NCBI GenBank assembly: GCA_964598535.1
Contig: CAZRCI010000012.1
Span: forward strand, 61,589 to 125,588
Reading direction: 5' to 3'
Length of the DNA: 64,000 nucleotides
DNA from: JALHMI01 sp964598535
GTDB taxonomy: Bacteria; Planctomycetota; Planctomycetia; Pirellulales; PALSA-1355
A program made the position numbers and the translations under genes. Shown here piece after piece: positions 8,930 to 17,559 of this stretch; position 1 is the first letter of the stretch, and every line of letters begins with the position of its first letter. The notes beneath the pieces were generated by a model. It was not told the DNA's origin. It did not search any database and was given only the letters and a program-made list of their open reading frames with translations.

Positions 8930-9621
8930 TGGCCGAACCGCCTTTGTGGCTCGGCAATGCCCCCCGGTTAGCGAGGCGTCCTCCCTTGGCGGTCAGCGAG
9001 TCTTCTGCCCAGCGGTACCAACTGCAAGACCCCGATGTGCGGTTGATGCTCAAGGTGCGCGATGACGACGCCGCGGCTTTCGACGAGCTGATGTTGCGGT
9101 ACCAAAATCGCCTGGTGACGGTGCTCGACCACCTCGTGGGACGCCGGGACCAGGCCGAGGACCTGGCCCAGGAGGTGTTTCTGCGAGTGTACCGAGCAAG
9201 GAAGCGCTACGTCGCGGGCGCGAAGTTTTCCACCTGGCTGTACACGATTGCCAATCATGTCGCCGCGAACGCTTTGCGCAGCCGGTCGCGGCGGCCAGAA
9301 GTGAACATTTCGAGCCGGGCGATGGAATCGGGCGGTTTCGGCACGTTGGAGAAAGTAGCCGTCGCGGCCAGCGGCGCAATGCCGACCCGGCAGGCGGACA
9401 AGGCCGAGCTTCGTGACGTGGTTCGCGAGGCGATGCAGGGGCTTAGCGAACGACAGCGAATGGCTGTGTTGCTCAATAAGTTTGAGGACATGAGCTATGC
9501 CGACATCGCGGCGGCGATGGAGCTGACGCCACAGGCCGTGAAAAGCTTGCTGTCGCGAGCCCGCGTTAATTTGAAAGAGCTCTTGGAACCGTATCTCGAC
9601 GATGGTACTCGGCCGCAATAG
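8929..9621 (+). CDS. ECF-type RNA polymerase sigma-70 factor
   Basis: Up to 230 aa. Region 2 (about 47-115) shows FDELMLRYQNRL, then the QEVFLRVYRAR helix and FSTWLYTIANHVAANALRS. Region 4 (about 160-225) shows LSERQRMAVLLNKFEDMSY and the helix-turn-helix IAAAMELTPQAVKSLLSRAR. No region 1.1 or 3 is present, so it is an ECF/group 4 factor. The N-terminal 40 residues are proline/arginine-rich and weakly supported, and the start (TTG at 8929 or 8944) is uncertain. The anti-sigma gene follows after 39 bp and a third gene overlaps that, so all three are probably cotranscribed. Such factors usually direct their own operon plus a small stress or envelope regulon. Confidence 0.88.
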   Translation: MAEPPLWLGNAPRLARRPPLAVSESSAQRYQLQDPDVRLMLKVRDDDAAAFDELMLRYQNRLVTVLDHLVGRRDQAEDLAQEVFLRVYRARKRYVAGAKFSTWLYTIANHVAANALRSRSRRPEVNISSRAMESGGFGTLEKVAVAASGAMPTRQADKAELRDVVREAMQGLSERQRMAVLLNKFEDMSYADIAAAMELTPQAVKSLLSRARVNLKELLEPYLDDGTRPQ

Positions 9622-9660
9622 CTCGGCAACGGCCAGCGGCTGCTTTTTTCTCAGACAACC

Positions 9661-10161
9661 ATGAATTCAGATCCCGCACAACCTGAAGCCGACGAGGAGT
9701 TGACCGCCTATTTGGACGGCGAACTCGACGCGGGGAGCGTGCGCCGGATCGAAGAGCGGCTGGCCCGTGACGAAGCCTATCGCAGCCAGCTTCAGAAACT
9801 GGACCGTGCTTGGAACTTGCTCGACCGGCTCCCGCGGGCCGATGTGGGCGAATCGTTCACCAAGACCACGCTCGAGATGGTCGCGGTCGTCGCGGCCGAA
9901 GAAGCGGAAGAGGCCAGCCGGACATTGCCTAAGCTACGGCGGCGGCAGCGGCTGGCCGGTATGATTTCGATGGTCGCGGCGCTGGCCGTGGGCTATGCCC
10001 TGGGATGCGGCACATGGCCCGATCCGAACGAAGCCTTGCTGCGCGATTTGCCGGTGATCGAAAACATCGATCTGTTTTACCAGGTCGAGGATGCGGAGTT
10101 TCTTCGCGCGCTGGATCGCGAGCACTTGTTCGAGGACGAGGAGGGCGAGAATGCTTCGTAA
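9661..10161 (+). CDS. Membrane-anchored anti-sigma factor
   Basis: A 166-aa protein. The N-terminus (DEELTAYLDGELDAGSVRRI) is the helical anti-sigma domain common to ZAS-like proteins, but it lacks the H-x3-C-x2-C zinc ligands. The middle is helical and charged. A single transmembrane helix lies at about 98-117 (LAGMISMVAALAVGYALG), with the C-terminus presumably periplasmic. It probably holds the sigma factor encoded just upstream at the membrane until a signal arrives. The C-terminal 45 residues are acidic. Its end overlaps the start of the next gene by 11 bp, indicating coupled translation. Confidence 0.8.
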   Translation: MNSDPAQPEADEELTAYLDGELDAGSVRRIEERLARDEAYRSQLQKLDRAWNLLDRLPRADVGESFTKTTLEMVAVVAAEEAEEASRTLPKLRRRQRLAGMISMVAALAVGYALGCGTWPDPNEALLRDLPVIENIDLFYQVEDAEFLRALDREHLFEDEEGENAS

Positions 10162-11152
10162 GGCTTCGCCCATCTGGCTTGCCGGGATCGCGGTTGCGGC
10201 CGTTGTGCTGCTCGCCGTCGCGCCCGGTGGCCTCTCGAACCAGGAGCTGGCGGAGCGTCGGGCGCGCGTCGCCAGCTTCGACGAAAGCACGCGGCAAGAG
10301 CTTGCGCGCAAGCTCGAACGGTTCCAAGCACTCTCGCCCGAAGAGCAGGACCGCCTTCGCGGCTTACAGACCGAGATCATGGCCGATCCGAACGCCGAGC
10401 GTTTGATGCGCGTGCTGGCGCGGTATCACGAATGGCTCAAGACGATCTCGACCGCGCAGCGCGCTCAACTGGCCGGTTTGTCGTCGCGGGATCGGGTCGA
10501 AGCGATTGAAAGCATTCGCCGCGCTCAGCGCGACGCGCAGCGGCTGGAACCGCTGACGCGCGACGACATGCGCGCCGTGCGACGTTGGGTCGACGAACTG
10601 ATCGAGGAGCATCGTCTGGAGATCGAGGCGACGATTCCCGACCGCTACCGAGACTGGTACCAGCGCCAGTCGGATCCGAGCGCCAAGCAGATGGCGCTTG
10701 TCTTTCGGTTGTTTCCGTGGCGGAGCGGGGACAGCGAGGCTGACTCGAAGGTCACGCAAGAGGACGTGGATCGGCTGACCAAGAGGCTCTCGGATTCCGC
10801 GCTGGCCGAACTGGCCAAGGATCCGTCGCTGGATGCGCAGCGGCGCGTGATTCGCGGTTGGATCTTCGCGTCCTTACGGCGCTCGAACGCTTGGCAGCGC
10901 GAGCGCCGGGGCAACGCGCTGGTGGGCGAAGAACTGCTGCGATACTTGCAGAGCGAGGTTCCGCCGGCCGAACGCGAGCGCCTGCTGCAGCTTCCGCGCG
11001 AAGAGATGTTCCTGCAATTGCGAAGAATGTACTTCGAACGCGGGGGGTGGGAGCGCGGTGGCGGTCCGTCGCGCGGCTCGTTCGAGGGGCGTTCTGGTTC
11101 GCGCGGCGAGTTCCGTTCTCGACGCGGTGAAAAATCGCGTGACGAGCCGTAG
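10151..11152 (+). CDS. Unknown membrane-anchored helical protein of the sigma/anti-sigma operon
   Basis: 333 aa from ATG 10151, which overlaps the end of the anti-sigma gene; an earlier ATG-like start at 10091 lies inside that gene. An N-terminal hydrophobic helix (WLAGIAVAAVVLLAVAP) acts as signal or anchor. The rest is almost entirely charged helix: LARKLERFQALSPEEQDRL resembles DUF3106-like segments with LSPEEQ/LSS repeats. The tail (about 300-333) is Gly/Arg/Ser-rich and probably disordered. I recognise no enzyme motif. Third position after sigma and anti-sigma suggests a sensor or partner of the anti-sigma factor, similar in spirit to CnrX/ZraP-type periplasmic helical sensors, but this is inference. 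Confidence 0.7.
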   Translation: MLRKASPIWLAGIAVAAVVLLAVAPGGLSNQELAERRARVASFDESTRQELARKLERFQALSPEEQDRLRGLQTEIMADPNAERLMRVLARYHEWLKTISTAQRAQLAGLSSRDRVEAIESIRRAQRDAQRLEPLTRDDMRAVRRWVDELIEEHRLEIEATIPDRYRDWYQRQSDPSAKQMALVFRLFPWRSGDSEADSKVTQEDVDRLTKRLSDSALAELAKDPSLDAQRRVIRGWIFASLRRSNAWQRERRGNALVGEELLRYLQSEVPPAERERLLQLPREEMFLQLRRMYFERGGWERGGGPSRGSFEGRSGSRGEFRSRRGEKSRDEP

Positions 11153-11192
11153 CGGAGTTCGCAGCGCCATTCGGCCGCTGAAGCGGGCCGCG

Positions 11193-12272
11193 CTATGGTC
11201 GCGCCAAGCCCGCCAGCACCGGCATCCAGGTGCAAAGGTAGTACGGTCGCGGGACGGTCAAATCGGCCAGCGAGGCCAGATCGAACGTGCGTGCGCGTCC
11301 TTGCGACTGGGAACCGAAGAGCAGGGTGTCGAGCACGCCGACAGGCTTCTTGAATTCCACGACGCGCGTTGAATCGCGCTCGAGGTTTGCCAATTCGATC
11401 GCACGGTCGATGGCGTCTTCGATGAAGCCGAGTTGATCGACGAGCAGGTTTTCCTGAGCCTGTTTGGCCGTAAAAATGCGGCCCGTGAAGACGACGTCCT
11501 GCTTGGCCTGATCTCCGCGGAGGGCAGGGCGGCTGGCCAGTACGATCTCTTTGAATCCTTCGAAGCTGGATTGCACGAGCCCTTCGAGGATTTTTTGTTC
11601 CTCGGCCTTGAACGGCTCGGGCAGATCGCGGGTGGGACTGCCCATCATCTTCAGCGGATGGCTGGCGACGGAATCGTCGTCGATGTGCCACTCGTTCAGG
11701 AGCTTGGCCAGATCGTAGTGGGGAATGATCACGCCGATCGAGCCGGTCCAGGTCGTGGGTTCGGCGTAGATGGTGTTCTCGGTCCCGCCGGCGGCCATGG
11801 CCACGTAATAGCCGCCACTGGCGGCCATGCTTCCCATGCTGACGACCAGCGGAATCTGCTTTTGGGTCGCGAGGCGCTTGAGGTGGTGATAGATATAGTC
11901 GCTGCCGGTGACGGTCCCGCCGGGCGAATCGATGCGGACGATCACGGCTTTGACGCTATCGTCGTCGCGGACGCGTTCGATTTGGTCCTTGACGAAGCCT
12001 TCGGAGCCGACGATGGTGCCCTCGACCTTGATGATGGCGATTTTGTTGGAGGCTGTTTTGCTCAGCGAGTGATGCTTTTCTTGAATCTTATTCTCGGATT
12101 TGTTGAACATCGCGCCGAGCACGACCAGGAACAAGAGGATCGAGAATCCCCAGCGCACCAGCCGACCGATCCAGGCGCCGCGAGGCTGTTCCACGACCAC
12201 GCGAATGGGCGTTTTTGGGTCGACATATTGGGCGTTCACGTAGCTACCTGGCGAAGCGTGTTGGGGTTCCAT
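11193..12272 (-). CDS. sppA: Signal peptide peptidase SppA (S49 family)
   Basis: A 359-aa short-form SppA from ATG 12272; the in-frame extension to 12320 lacks support. One transmembrane anchor spans about 42-56, then the S49 domain. The nucleophile Ser152 is in SMAASGGYYVA and the general-base Lys208 is in SHPLKMMGSPTR, the Ser/Lys dyad of Bacillus-type SppA. RIDSPGGTVTGSD is the conserved substrate-binding strand. It degrades leftover signal peptides and membrane stubs. A large N-terminal cytoplasmic segment rich in proline precedes the helix. The gene is convergent with the sigma operon and divergent from the sugar isomerase-like gene. Confidence 0.9.
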   Translation of the reverse strand: MEPQHASPGSYVNAQYVDPKTPIRVVVEQPRGAWIGRLVRWGFSILLFLVVLGAMFNKSENKIQEKHHSLSKTASNKIAIIKVEGTIVGSEGFVKDQIERVRDDDSVKAVIVRIDSPGGTVTGSDYIYHHLKRLATQKQIPLVVSMGSMAASGGYYVAMAAGGTENTIYAEPTTWTGSIGVIIPHYDLAKLLNEWHIDDDSVASHPLKMMGSPTRDLPEPFKAEEQKILEGLVQSSFEGFKEIVLASRPALRGDQAKQDVVFTGRIFTAKQAQENLLVDQLGFIEDAIDRAIELANLERDSTRVVEFKKPVGVLDTLLFGSQSQGRARTFDLASLADLTVPRPYYLCTWMPVLAGLARP

Positions 12273-12592
12273 GACGGCACCTGCGGTTAATGAGAGAACG
12301 GCGCGCGGCGGATCGCGCACGATGATAGCATGGCTTGGGCCACGTAGATTCGCGGCATCGCTCGATTATATCGCGCGGACGGCCGCGGCGCGAACCTTGG
12401 CATTCCTTTGCAATCGTGGTATTCGCCTGCGCGGAACACTTCGCGTGGTGCGTCGCCGCACCCTTTGATTCGCGGTGTTGCCAAACGCACGGCGGTCGGG
12501 GTAAGCTGTGCGTCAAGTCATGCCAACGACCAACGTCGCGCCGCGGGCGGTAGCGTCGGCCAGTTTTTTGAAAAGTGCACGGAGGATCGCGC
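12273..12592. other. Divergent intergenic region, no gene seen
   Basis: 320 bp between sppA and the isomerase-like gene. It holds the Shine-Dalgarno GGAGG (12581-12585) of the rightward gene and presumably two promoters. On the minus strand TATCAT (complement of 12323-12328) could be a -10 for sppA, but no matching -35 is convincing. Confidence 0.4.
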
Positions 12593-13342
12593 GTGTTTGT
12601 TGCCGCATCGAGCGAATGCTTTCCCAATTTGTCGCTGGACGGAGTCTTGCAGCGGCTGGTCGATCTGGAATTCTCGAATATCGAGATTGCTCTGCACGAA
12701 CGTGGCGGCCATCTGAAGCCGTCGGAGATTGCGCGCGACGTCGACGCCGCGGTGGCCTCCTGTCGCGAGACATACCGGCTGACAATCTCGGGGTATAGCG
12801 TCGATATCGATGCCGAAGGGGAAGCATACTACGACCAGTTCACCGCCTGTTGCCGTTTGGCCAAAGCTACGAAGGTTGTGCAGCTTACGATGCCTGCGGC
12901 CGAGATCGGCACGCCGTTCAACGCGGAGATCGACCGCTTGCAGCGGCTCGTGAGCATCGCTTCGCAAGAAGGCGTGCGCGTGAGCATCAAGACCGAAACA
13001 GGCAAGATCACCCAGGATCCTGACACGGCCGTGGTGTTGTGCGACAACGTCAAGGGATTAGGGCTCACGCTCGACCCGAGCCATTATATCTATGGCCCGC
13101 ACGCCGGCGGCAACTACGACCAGGTGATGAAATACGTGTATAACGTCCACCTGCGCGATACCAGCAAGGACAAGCTCCAGGTTCGCATTGGCCAGGGGGA
13201 GATCGAATATAGCCGGCTGATCACCCAGCTCGAGCGTTTCAAATACAATCGGGCCCTCGTGATTCACATCACCGAGATGGAAGGCGTCGACCACGTCGCC
13301 GAGCTCCGCAAGATGCGGCTATTGCTCGAAAGCATGCTGTAG
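12593..13342 (+). CDS. Sugar phosphate isomerase/epimerase-like TIM barrel protein
   Basis: 249 aa from GTG 12593, chosen because GGAGG lies seven bases upstream; an in-frame GTG at 12575 precedes that site. It is a xylose isomerase-like TIM barrel (AP endonuclease 2 superfamily), with the N-terminal EFSNIEIALHE strand, SIKTETG, GLTLDPSHYIYG, NVHLRDTSKDKLQVRIGQG and VIHITEME. The acidic/His residues in these strands (Glu, Asp-x-x-His, His-x-Arg-Asp) are the usual metal ligands. The substrate is unknown; sugar or cyclitol isomerisation or epimerisation is most likely. It is cytoplasmic, and no pathway partner lies next to it. Confidence 0.82.
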   Translation: MFVAASSECFPNLSLDGVLQRLVDLEFSNIEIALHERGGHLKPSEIARDVDAAVASCRETYRLTISGYSVDIDAEGEAYYDQFTACCRLAKATKVVQLTMPAAEIGTPFNAEIDRLQRLVSIASQEGVRVSIKTETGKITQDPDTAVVLCDNVKGLGLTLDPSHYIYGPHAGGNYDQVMKYVYNVHLRDTSKDKLQVRIGQGEIEYSRLITQLERFKYNRALVIHITEMEGVDHVAELRKMRLLLESML

Positions 13343-13538
13343 GCGGCCCGTCCGGCCGATATGGCTGGGCGCGTTTGGCAGGGATCGTCGGGCGAGCGCG
13401 TCCGTCGCCTGAGGGCCCTTCGTCCATTGCCGCATGAACGGAGCGGGTTTTACGCCCTTGTGCCGGGCGGTTTGCGTCTTGCGCCTTGGTCGACTAGGCT
13501 GACTGCGAGCCCGTTCCCCGCTGCCAGGAATTCCCGCC

Positions 13539-14687
13539 ATGAAACGCTCGCTTATTGCACTGTTATGTGTCGCCTGTTCCGTGAGTTGCGCCGCGACGGC
13601 CGAGGGCGCTAAAAAAATCAAGTTCAAACGAACGCAGCTCGATCCGGCGTTTCGTAGCGAAGGCGTGAGCGTCGGAGACTTCAACGGCGACGGGAAGCTC
13701 GACATTTCGGCCGGTTATGTCTATTTCGCCGCGCCCGACTGGAAGTTGACGCCGATCGTCGACGAGCCGCAAACGTTCGATCCGCACGAGTACAGCCACT
13801 CGTTCCAGAACTTTGCCGAGGATGTCAACGGTGACGGCCGCACCGACCTGATCGTGGTCGACTTTCCGGGCCTGCAAACGTGGTGGTTCGAGCAGCCGGC
13901 CGAGCCGAGCGGCAAGTGGGTGAGGCACACGCTGACGCCGATCACCAACAACGAAAGCCCCGATATGCGGGACATCGACGGCGACGGCGTGCGCGAGTTG
14001 ATTCTGTCGTTCGATCCCGGCAAGCGCGTGGGTTACGCCAAGCGAGCCGCGGAAGGCCTGTGGCCGCTAGTTTCGGTCTCGGCCGAAAACGCGCCGGCCA
14101 CGGATCGTTTCAGTCATGGGATCGGCGCCGGCGACATCAACGGCGACGGCCGGCAGGATCTTCTGGTCGTCGAAGGCTGGTGGGAAGCGCCGGCCGCACC
14201 GACGGATTCGCCGTGGATCTTTCACCCGGTGAAGTTTGGCGAGGCCTGCGCGCAGATGTATGTCTATGATTTTGACGGCGACGGCGACAACGACGTGCTT
14301 TCGAGCAGCGCACACGGCGAAGGCATTTGGTGGCACGAGCAGACGCCCGAGGGCTTCAAGACCCATGAGATTTCCAGTATCGTCACGCAGACTCACGCGC
14401 TGAATCTGGTCGACATGAACGGTGACGGCTTGCCCGACTTCGTCACCGGCAAGCGTTACTGGGCACATGGCCCCCAGGGCGATGTGCGCCCCGACGATCC
14501 GGCAGTCGTGCTGTGGTTCGAGCTTCAGCGCGAAGGCGGAAAACCCGTCTGGACGCCGCACGAGATCGATCACGACAGCGGCGTGGGCACGCAATTCGAA
14601 GTGGCCGACGTGAACGGCGATGGTCTGCTGGACGTCGTCACCAGCAACAAGAAGGGCACCTACTACTTCGAGCAGACGCGCGAGTAG
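13539..14687 (+). CDS. Exported FG-GAP/VCBS repeat protein
   Basis: 382 aa with a signal peptide (MKRSLIALLCVACSVSCAA). The mature part is a run of FG-GAP/VCBS blades with seven calcium-binding loops of D-x-D/N-G-D-G form: DFNGDGKLD, DVNGDGRTD, DIDGDGVRE, DINGDGRQD, DFDGDGDND, DMNGDGLPD and DVNGDGLLD. That is a complete seven-bladed beta-propeller as in integrin alpha chains. Such proteins are abundant in planctomycetes; their ligands are mostly unknown. The oxidoreductase gene starts 78 bp downstream on the same strand, so the two may be cotranscribed. Confidence 0.88.
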   Translation: MKRSLIALLCVACSVSCAATAEGAKKIKFKRTQLDPAFRSEGVSVGDFNGDGKLDISAGYVYFAAPDWKLTPIVDEPQTFDPHEYSHSFQNFAEDVNGDGRTDLIVVDFPGLQTWWFEQPAEPSGKWVRHTLTPITNNESPDMRDIDGDGVRELILSFDPGKRVGYAKRAAEGLWPLVSVSAENAPATDRFSHGIGAGDINGDGRQDLLVVEGWWEAPAAPTDSPWIFHPVKFGEACAQMYVYDFDGDGDNDVLSSSAHGEGIWWHEQTPEGFKTHEISSIVTQTHALNLVDMNGDGLPDFVTGKRYWAHGPQGDVRPDDPAVVLWFELQREGGKPVWTPHEIDHDSGVGTQFEVADVNGDGLLDVVTSNKKGTYYFEQTRE

Positions 14688-14765
14688 CACGTCATTGCGT
14701 GATTGAATGCCGCCGAGGGATAGCCTTTCTGGAAAGGTCCTGCCATAGCGTTTGGAGAATCCCTG

Positions 14766-16082
14766 ATGTTCAAATCCACCCGTCGTCAGTTTTTGGCCAC
14801 GACGAGCGCCGCGCTTTCCGCCGGTCTGATGAATCCTTATGTATTCACAACCCGGGCCGAAGATCGCGTGCTTCCGCGCGAGAAGAACGACCGGTTTGGC
14901 ATCGCGGCGATTGGCATGCGCTACCAGGGTTCGGTGATTACCGAAAAGGCCTTACCGTATGGCGACGTGGTGGCGATCGCCGATGTCGACCGCGAGATTG
15001 GTGAGAAAGCCGTGGCGCAGTTTGGAGGTAAAGCCGAGCTTGTCGAGGATTATCGCCGCGTGCTCGATCGGCCGGATGTCGATGTGGTGCTGATCGGGAC
15101 GCCCGACCACTGGCACACGAAGATGGTGATCGATGCCTGCCGCGCGGGCAAAGACGTGTATTGCGAAAAGCCGCTCACGCTGACGATCGACGAAGGTAAG
15201 CTGCTCAGCCGCGTCGTGCGCGAGACGGGCCGCGTGGTGCAGGTGGGCTCATGGGAACGGAGCGACGCCAACTTTCGCCTGGCATGCGAGCTGATCCAAC
15301 AGGGGCGCATCGGCAAGCTTCAGAAGATTACCGTCACGCTGGGCAAGAACAAGACCGGCGGTCCGTTTCCTAGGGTCCCGGTTCCCGCGCATTTCAACTG
15401 GGACCTGTGGCAGGGGCAGACACCCGACGTGCCACATATTGCCGAACGTGCGCACTACACCTTTCGCTGGTGGTATGAATACAGCGGCGGGCAGATGACC
15501 GATTGGGGCGCGCACCACGTCGATATCGCCCAGTGGGGCGCGGGCATGCAGCACTCTGGGCCGGTGGAAATCGACGGCCGGGCAGACTTTCCAAACGTGC
15601 CGGACGGCTACAACGTCGCCGTGAACTACTCGGCGCGAATGCGTTACGCCAACGGCGTGGAGCTGGAAGTGCTCGACGATGGCCGCAACGGCGTCATGTT
15701 CGAAGGCGAGGGCGGACGCATCTTTTCCAATCGCGGGGTGGTGGCCGGCGTGGCCGTCGATCGGTTGCAGGACGAACCGCTCGAACGCGCGAGCTACAAG
15801 CTGTACGACTTCGATAATCTCGATCGTCCGCCGCGGTCGGGCAAGCTCGACGCCATTGTGAATCATATGGGCAATTTCTTCGATTGCGTTCGCGCGCGGC
15901 GGCAACCCATCTCGGACGTCGAAAGCCAGCATCGCTCGGTGAGCGTCTGCCATCTGGCGAACATCTCGATGCGGCTGGGGCGCAAGCTCGCCTGGGACCC
16001 CGAGGCCGAAACCTTTGTCGGCGACGAAGAAGCCAACCGCTGGCTCAGCCGCGAGCAACGCCGCGGCTTTGAGATCGCATAG
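14766..16082 (+). CDS. Tat-exported Gfo/Idh/MocA family oxidoreductase
   Basis: 438 aa. The N-terminus carries a twin-arginine signal (STRRQFLATTSAALSAGL), so the folded, cofactor-loaded enzyme is sent to the periplasm. The Rossmann domain follows (GIAAIGMRYQG is a slightly modified GxGxxG) with the hallmark EKPLTLTIDE. The C-terminal Gfo/Idh domain has GQMTDWGAHHVDIAQWG, where the paired His and Asp sit at the active site. Relatives oxidise or reduce sugars with tightly bound NAD(P). GGAG lies eight bases before ATG. Exported members are strongly expanded in planctomycetes and are thought to act in polysaccharide metabolism. The substrate is not predictable. Confidence 0.9.
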   Translation: MFKSTRRQFLATTSAALSAGLMNPYVFTTRAEDRVLPREKNDRFGIAAIGMRYQGSVITEKALPYGDVVAIADVDREIGEKAVAQFGGKAELVEDYRRVLDRPDVDVVLIGTPDHWHTKMVIDACRAGKDVYCEKPLTLTIDEGKLLSRVVRETGRVVQVGSWERSDANFRLACELIQQGRIGKLQKITVTLGKNKTGGPFPRVPVPAHFNWDLWQGQTPDVPHIAERAHYTFRWWYEYSGGQMTDWGAHHVDIAQWGAGMQHSGPVEIDGRADFPNVPDGYNVAVNYSARMRYANGVELEVLDDGRNGVMFEGEGGRIFSNRGVVAGVAVDRLQDEPLERASYKLYDFDNLDRPPRSGKLDAIVNHMGNFFDCVRARRQPISDVESQHRSVSVCHLANISMRLGRKLAWDPEAETFVGDEEANRWLSREQRRGFEIA

Positions 16083-16257
16083 TGCCGGGCTGGTTCCCTC
16101 CCGCTAGTTGCTCCGCCTGCGACCAGGCTTTTGGTCTCGAATCGCTCAGCAGGTGCTAGACTGGTAGGACAGGAGGACGTTTTTATGCGTGGCATGCCGA
16201 TTGCTTCGTGGGACGTTCCTCAAAGGCTGTGCAACCATTCAGGGAGCGCTCGAAGTC

Positions 16258-17388
16258 ATGCGTACCTATTCGTGCCAGTGCGGTAACACCCTATTCTTCG
16301 ATAACAGCCTGTGTCTGGCTTGCGGCAAGGAGGTGGGGTTTTGCCCCGTGTGCCGGCAGATTACGGCCCTCGTCGCCACGGATGACGGAGGTTATGCCTG
16401 TGGTCACACCCGTTGTGGGGCCGCGCTTGCCAAGTGCCAGAACTATCTGGAGTACGATGTCTGCAATCAGTGCGTTCCCGCGGAGTCCGCGGCGGAACAG
16501 CCGCTGTGCGACTGTTGCCGGTTCAACGATACGATTCCGGACCTCGCGGTCGCGGGCAACCTGCCCAAATGGTATCGTCTGGAAGCAGCCAAGCGCCGGC
16601 TATTTTACGACCTGGGCGAGCTCGGGCTGCCGTATGGCACCGAGGCCGATGGCATCGAGCCGCCGCTGTCGTTCGATTTCAAGGCCGACGTGATTCCCAA
16701 GAAGCGTTACTGGCGCAGCGGTAACGTCGCTACCGAAAGGGTCTACACCGGTCACGCCAACGGCAAGATCACGATCAACATTCGCGAAGCTTGCGACGTG
16801 GAGCGCGAGAAGCTTCGCGTCGACCTGGGGGAAGCCCACCGCACGCTGATCGGCCACTTCCGCCACGAGATCGGGCATTACTATTGGGAGCAACTCGTCC
16901 TGGGACGACGCGAGGAAGAATTCATCGCGCTGTTTGGCGACCACAACAACCCCACGTATGCCGAGGCCCTTGATCGTTACTATGAACAAGGCGCTCCGGC
17001 CGACTGGCAACAGAACTATGTGAGCGCGTATGCCACGATGCACCCGTGGGAAGACTTTGCCGAGACCTGGGCGCTCTATCTCGATATGGCAGGGGCGCTC
17101 GACACCGCGGCCTGGCAAGGCTTCGGTGGAATGACCGACGCCGTGCGCAAGGACGTGGATACCCTGATCCGGCGTTACCAGCAACTTGGCGTTGCGCTGA
17201 ACGAGATCAATCGCAGCATGGGTCTCTTGGACCTTGTGCCGGAAGTGTTCGTGGCGCCGGTCGTCGAAAAGCTGCGCTATGTTCACGAATTGGTGCGCGC
17301 CGGCCGCGAAGAGAACGGAGCGCTCAAGCCGACCGACGCGCCGACCGAACCCGCGGCGGCAGGACAGACGCCGGCGATAGCAAGCTAG
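16258..17388 (+). CDS. Zinc-binding metallopeptidase of the DUF2248 / COG4307 type
   Basis: 376 aa from ATG 16258; the in-frame start at 16189 adds 23 unsupported residues. The N-terminus is a zinc-ribbon-like module with paired cysteines (CQCGNTLFF, CLACG, CPVC, and later CNQC and CDCC). The C-terminal domain is a zincin: HFRHEIGHYYWEQL contains HExxH, and a downstream HPWEDFAETWALYLD helix gives the likely third ligand. It is predicted cytoplasmic, as no signal peptide is visible. This family is described only as putative zinc-binding peptidase. It is convergent with the transglutaminase-DUF2126 gene, a family linked to it in genome-context studies of peptide-modification clusters as far as I recall. 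Confidence 0.82.
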   Translation: MRTYSCQCGNTLFFDNSLCLACGKEVGFCPVCRQITALVATDDGGYACGHTRCGAALAKCQNYLEYDVCNQCVPAESAAEQPLCDCCRFNDTIPDLAVAGNLPKWYRLEAAKRRLFYDLGELGLPYGTEADGIEPPLSFDFKADVIPKKRYWRSGNVATERVYTGHANGKITINIREACDVEREKLRVDLGEAHRTLIGHFRHEIGHYYWEQLVLGRREEEFIALFGDHNNPTYAEALDRYYEQGAPADWQQNYVSAYATMHPWEDFAETWALYLDMAGALDTAAWQGFGGMTDAVRKDVDTLIRRYQQLGVALNEINRSMGLLDLVPEVFVAPVVEKLRYVHELVRAGREENGALKPTDAPTEPAAAGQTPAIAS

Positions 17389-17389
17389 C

Positions 17390-17537
17390 AGGCTGAAAAA
17401 GGTCCGTTGCGACCTTCTTCAGCCTCGCGAAGGCGAGCTGAACTCCGCACCGCGCTCAAAATAACGACTTGCGCCGCTATTTTTGAGAGCGCAGCCATGC
17501 GATCCGATCAGGCTGCTGAAAGTCAGTAGTCGGATCG
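17390..17537. repeat. Stacked-hairpin intergenic element (MITE/REP-like or bidirectional terminator)
   Basis: The 171-bp space between two convergent genes is almost entirely inverted repeats: (a) 17390-17404 with 17411-17425, 14 of 15 paired, six-base loop; (b) a short CTCGC/GCGAG stem directly after; (c) GCGCTC 17452-17457 with GAGCGC 17487-17492, extended by AAAATA/TATTTTT; (d) CGATCCGA 17500-17507 with TCGGATCG 17530-17537. The motif CAGGCTG..GAAA occurs at both ends (17389 and 17509). Hairpin (a) begins two bases after the stop codon and could terminate transcription, but the rest exceeds a simple terminator. Confidence 0.6.
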
Positions 17538-17559
17538 TGTTCCGTGTCTGGGCGATCGC

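Noticed and set aside
9622..9660. Small CAGC/GCTG hairpin with TTTTTT between sigma and anti-sigma genes
   Set aside because: The stem is only three to four pairs; the two genes are more likely on one transcript.
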